Assembly (NCBI GenBank): GCA_003151595.1
Contig: PLXW01000143.1
Span: 1 to 7,288 of the forward strand
DNA: 7,288 bases
Reading direction: 5' to 3'
Origin: Myxococcales bacterium
GTDB lineage: Bacteria > Myxococcota > Polyangia > Polyangiales > Polyangiaceae
Part shown: positions 6,773-7,288 of the stretch, one piece after another
Layout: every line of letters starts with the position of its first letter
Numbering within the stretch: the stretch's first letter is position 1
Translations under genes and position numbers: made by a program
The notes under the pieces: generated by a model
Told to the model about the DNA's origin: nothing
Seen by the model: the letters and a program-made list of their open reading frames with translations, nothing else
The model's database searches: none

Positions 6773-6796
6773 CGTCGCGAAAAAACACTCGCGCCG
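6773..6796 (+). other. imperfect hairpin upstream of dnaK
   Basis: CGTCGCGA (6773-6780) can pair with TCGCGCCG (6789-6796) through seven pairs and one T/C mismatch, around an 8-base A-rich loop. No T-run follows, so it is not a typical intrinsic terminator. It could be an attenuator, an RNA thermometer-like element, a protein site or chance in GC-rich DNA. Confidence 0.25.
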
Positions 6797-6823
6797 TGAC
6801 GAATTAGGGCATCCTTTTGTGCT

Positions 6824-6828
6824 GGGAG
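6824..6828 (+). promoter_or_regulatory. ribosome binding site GGGAG of dnaK
   Basis: GGGAG lies 8 bases before the ATG at 6837, near-ideal spacing. It supports that start and indicates efficient, independent translation initiation, unlike most of the overlapping genes upstream. Confidence 0.8.
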
Positions 6829-6836
6829 ATTCAGGG

Positions 6837-7288
6837 ATGGAGAAGGTCATCGGCATCGACCTCGGTACGACGAACTCGTGCGTCGCTATCGTGGAAAACG
6901 GAAGCCCGGTCGTCATCCCGAACCGCGGGGGGTACAAAACAACCCCTTCGATGGTCGCGGTGACGGAGGCCGGCAAACGGCTCGTTGGGCATATTGCCAA
7001 GCGACAAGCGATCACCAACGCCGAGAACACGGTCTACGCGGCCAAGCGGCTCATCGGGCGAAAGTGGAACTCGCCACAGGTGAAGAACGCCGTGGCCACG
7101 TCGAGCTATCGCATCGTCGAGGGGCCGCACCGCGACGTGCGCATCGTGCTTCGGGACAAGGAGTACAGCGTCCCCGAGATCAGCGCGATGGTGCTCCAGG
7201 AGATGAAGGTCATCGCCGAGGACTACCTCGGAGAGACCGTCGTCAAAGCGGTCGTCACCGTCCCCGCGTACTTCAACGACAACCAGCG
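6837..7288 (+). CDS. dnaK: DnaK-type Hsp70 chaperone, N-terminal part (truncated by window end)
   Basis: The first 150 codons of an Hsp70 are present; a full DnaK has about 600-640 residues, so most lies beyond the window. It begins [20 protein letters not shown], the phosphate-1 motif of the ATPase domain. KTTPSMV (34-40), AKRQAITN (54-61), AAKRLIGRK (68-76, with Lys70 aligned to catalytic Lys70 of E. coli DnaK), AEDYLGE (127-133) and [11 protein letters not shown] (140-150, including the allosteric Pro143) follow in the expected order with the same spacing as E. coli DnaK. The J-domain partner is expected to stimulate ATP hydrolysis, and a GrpE-type exchange factor is not in the window. Identity as an Hsp70 is secure. 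Whether this is the main housekeeping DnaK or one of the extra paralogues common in Myxococcota cannot be decided, since GGYKTTPS in place of the usual GxRTTPS and the neighbourhood, which shows no grpE or classical dnaJ, hint at a paralogue. Confidence 0.93.
   Translation, partial: MEKVIGIDLGTTNSCVAIVENGSPVVIPNRGGYKTTPSMVAVTEAGKRLVGHIAKRQAITNAENTVYAAKRLIGRKWNSPQVKNAVATSSYRIVEGPHRDVRIVLRDKEYSVPEISAMVLQEMKVIAEDYLGETVVKAVVTVPAYFNDNQ

Larger units (their letters stand above)
6746..6836. promoter_or_regulatory. intergenic region before dnaK, probable promoter location
   Basis: These 91 bases are noticeably more AT-rich than the genes around them (AAAAAACACT, GAATTAGGG, CCTTTTGTG), as expected of a leader and promoter. 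TTGACG at 6742-6747, overlapping the stop of the J-protein gene, looks like a -35 box, but no good -10 lies 16-18 bases later. I see no CIRCE inverted repeat, no clear sigma-32-like CTTGAA/CCCCAT pair and no sigma-54 -24/-12 box. A specific promoter cannot be assigned by eye. Confidence 0.4.

Noticed and set aside
6716..7030. Minus-strand open frame of 104 residues opposite dnaK
   Set aside because: Opposes the highly conserved DnaK ATPase start and has no motif or ribosome binding site.
1..7288. CRISPR arrays, tRNA or rRNA genes, transposases, att sites
   Set aside because: No spaced direct repeats, cloverleaf-like segments, transposase motifs or terminal inverted repeats were seen; coding density is about 97% with only two gaps over 90 bases.

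Overview
The window is very GC-rich (roughly 70% by eye) with strong G/C preference at third codon positions, so nearly every real gene is shadowed by long spurious reading frames. Gene content (paired M16 peptidases, an ECF sigma factor with small lipoproteins, a DnaJ/TPR protein with Pro-rich linkers, a DnaK) and protein style (Ala/Pro-rich low-complexity linkers, many lipoproteins) suggest a Gram-negative bacterium of the Myxococcota, probably Polyangia-like. That placement is an inference from style, not a database match.

Layout. On the minus strand, positions 1-1540 hold two tandem genes that overlap by 4 bases. The first is a complete secreted M16 zinc metallopeptidase with an intact HxxEH site. 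The second is the start of a lipoprotein, probably the partner M16 protein, cut by the window edge. A 94-base divergent intergenic region (1541-1634) separates them from a plus-strand cluster.

Plus-strand cluster, 1635-4858. Five genes are joined by four successive ATGA stop/start overlaps: an ECF-type sigma factor, a single-pass membrane protein in the anti-sigma position, a helical TPR-like lipoprotein, a Cys-rich Ala/Pro-rich lipoprotein, and a lipid A-type (LpxL/HtrB-like) acyltransferase. Nine bases later comes a 625-residue protein with an N-terminal helical domain, a J-domain with intact HPD, long Pro/Ser-rich linkers and C-terminal TPRs (4868-6745). After a 91-base gap with a good ribosome binding site, a DnaK (Hsp70) gene begins and runs off the window at 7288.

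How they may work together. The sigma factor, membrane protein and two lipoproteins look like an envelope-sensing regulatory unit, tightly coupled to an enzyme that acylates outer-membrane lipid. The divergent M16 pair is also envelope-located. The J-domain/TPR protein next to dnaK could be a dedicated co-chaperone. I see no mobile element, CRISPR array, tRNA or rRNA. The least described parts are the anti-sigma-like protein without a zinc motif, the six-cysteine lipoprotein, and the J-domain/TPR hybrid. No element is strong enough to be called a new system from sequence alone.
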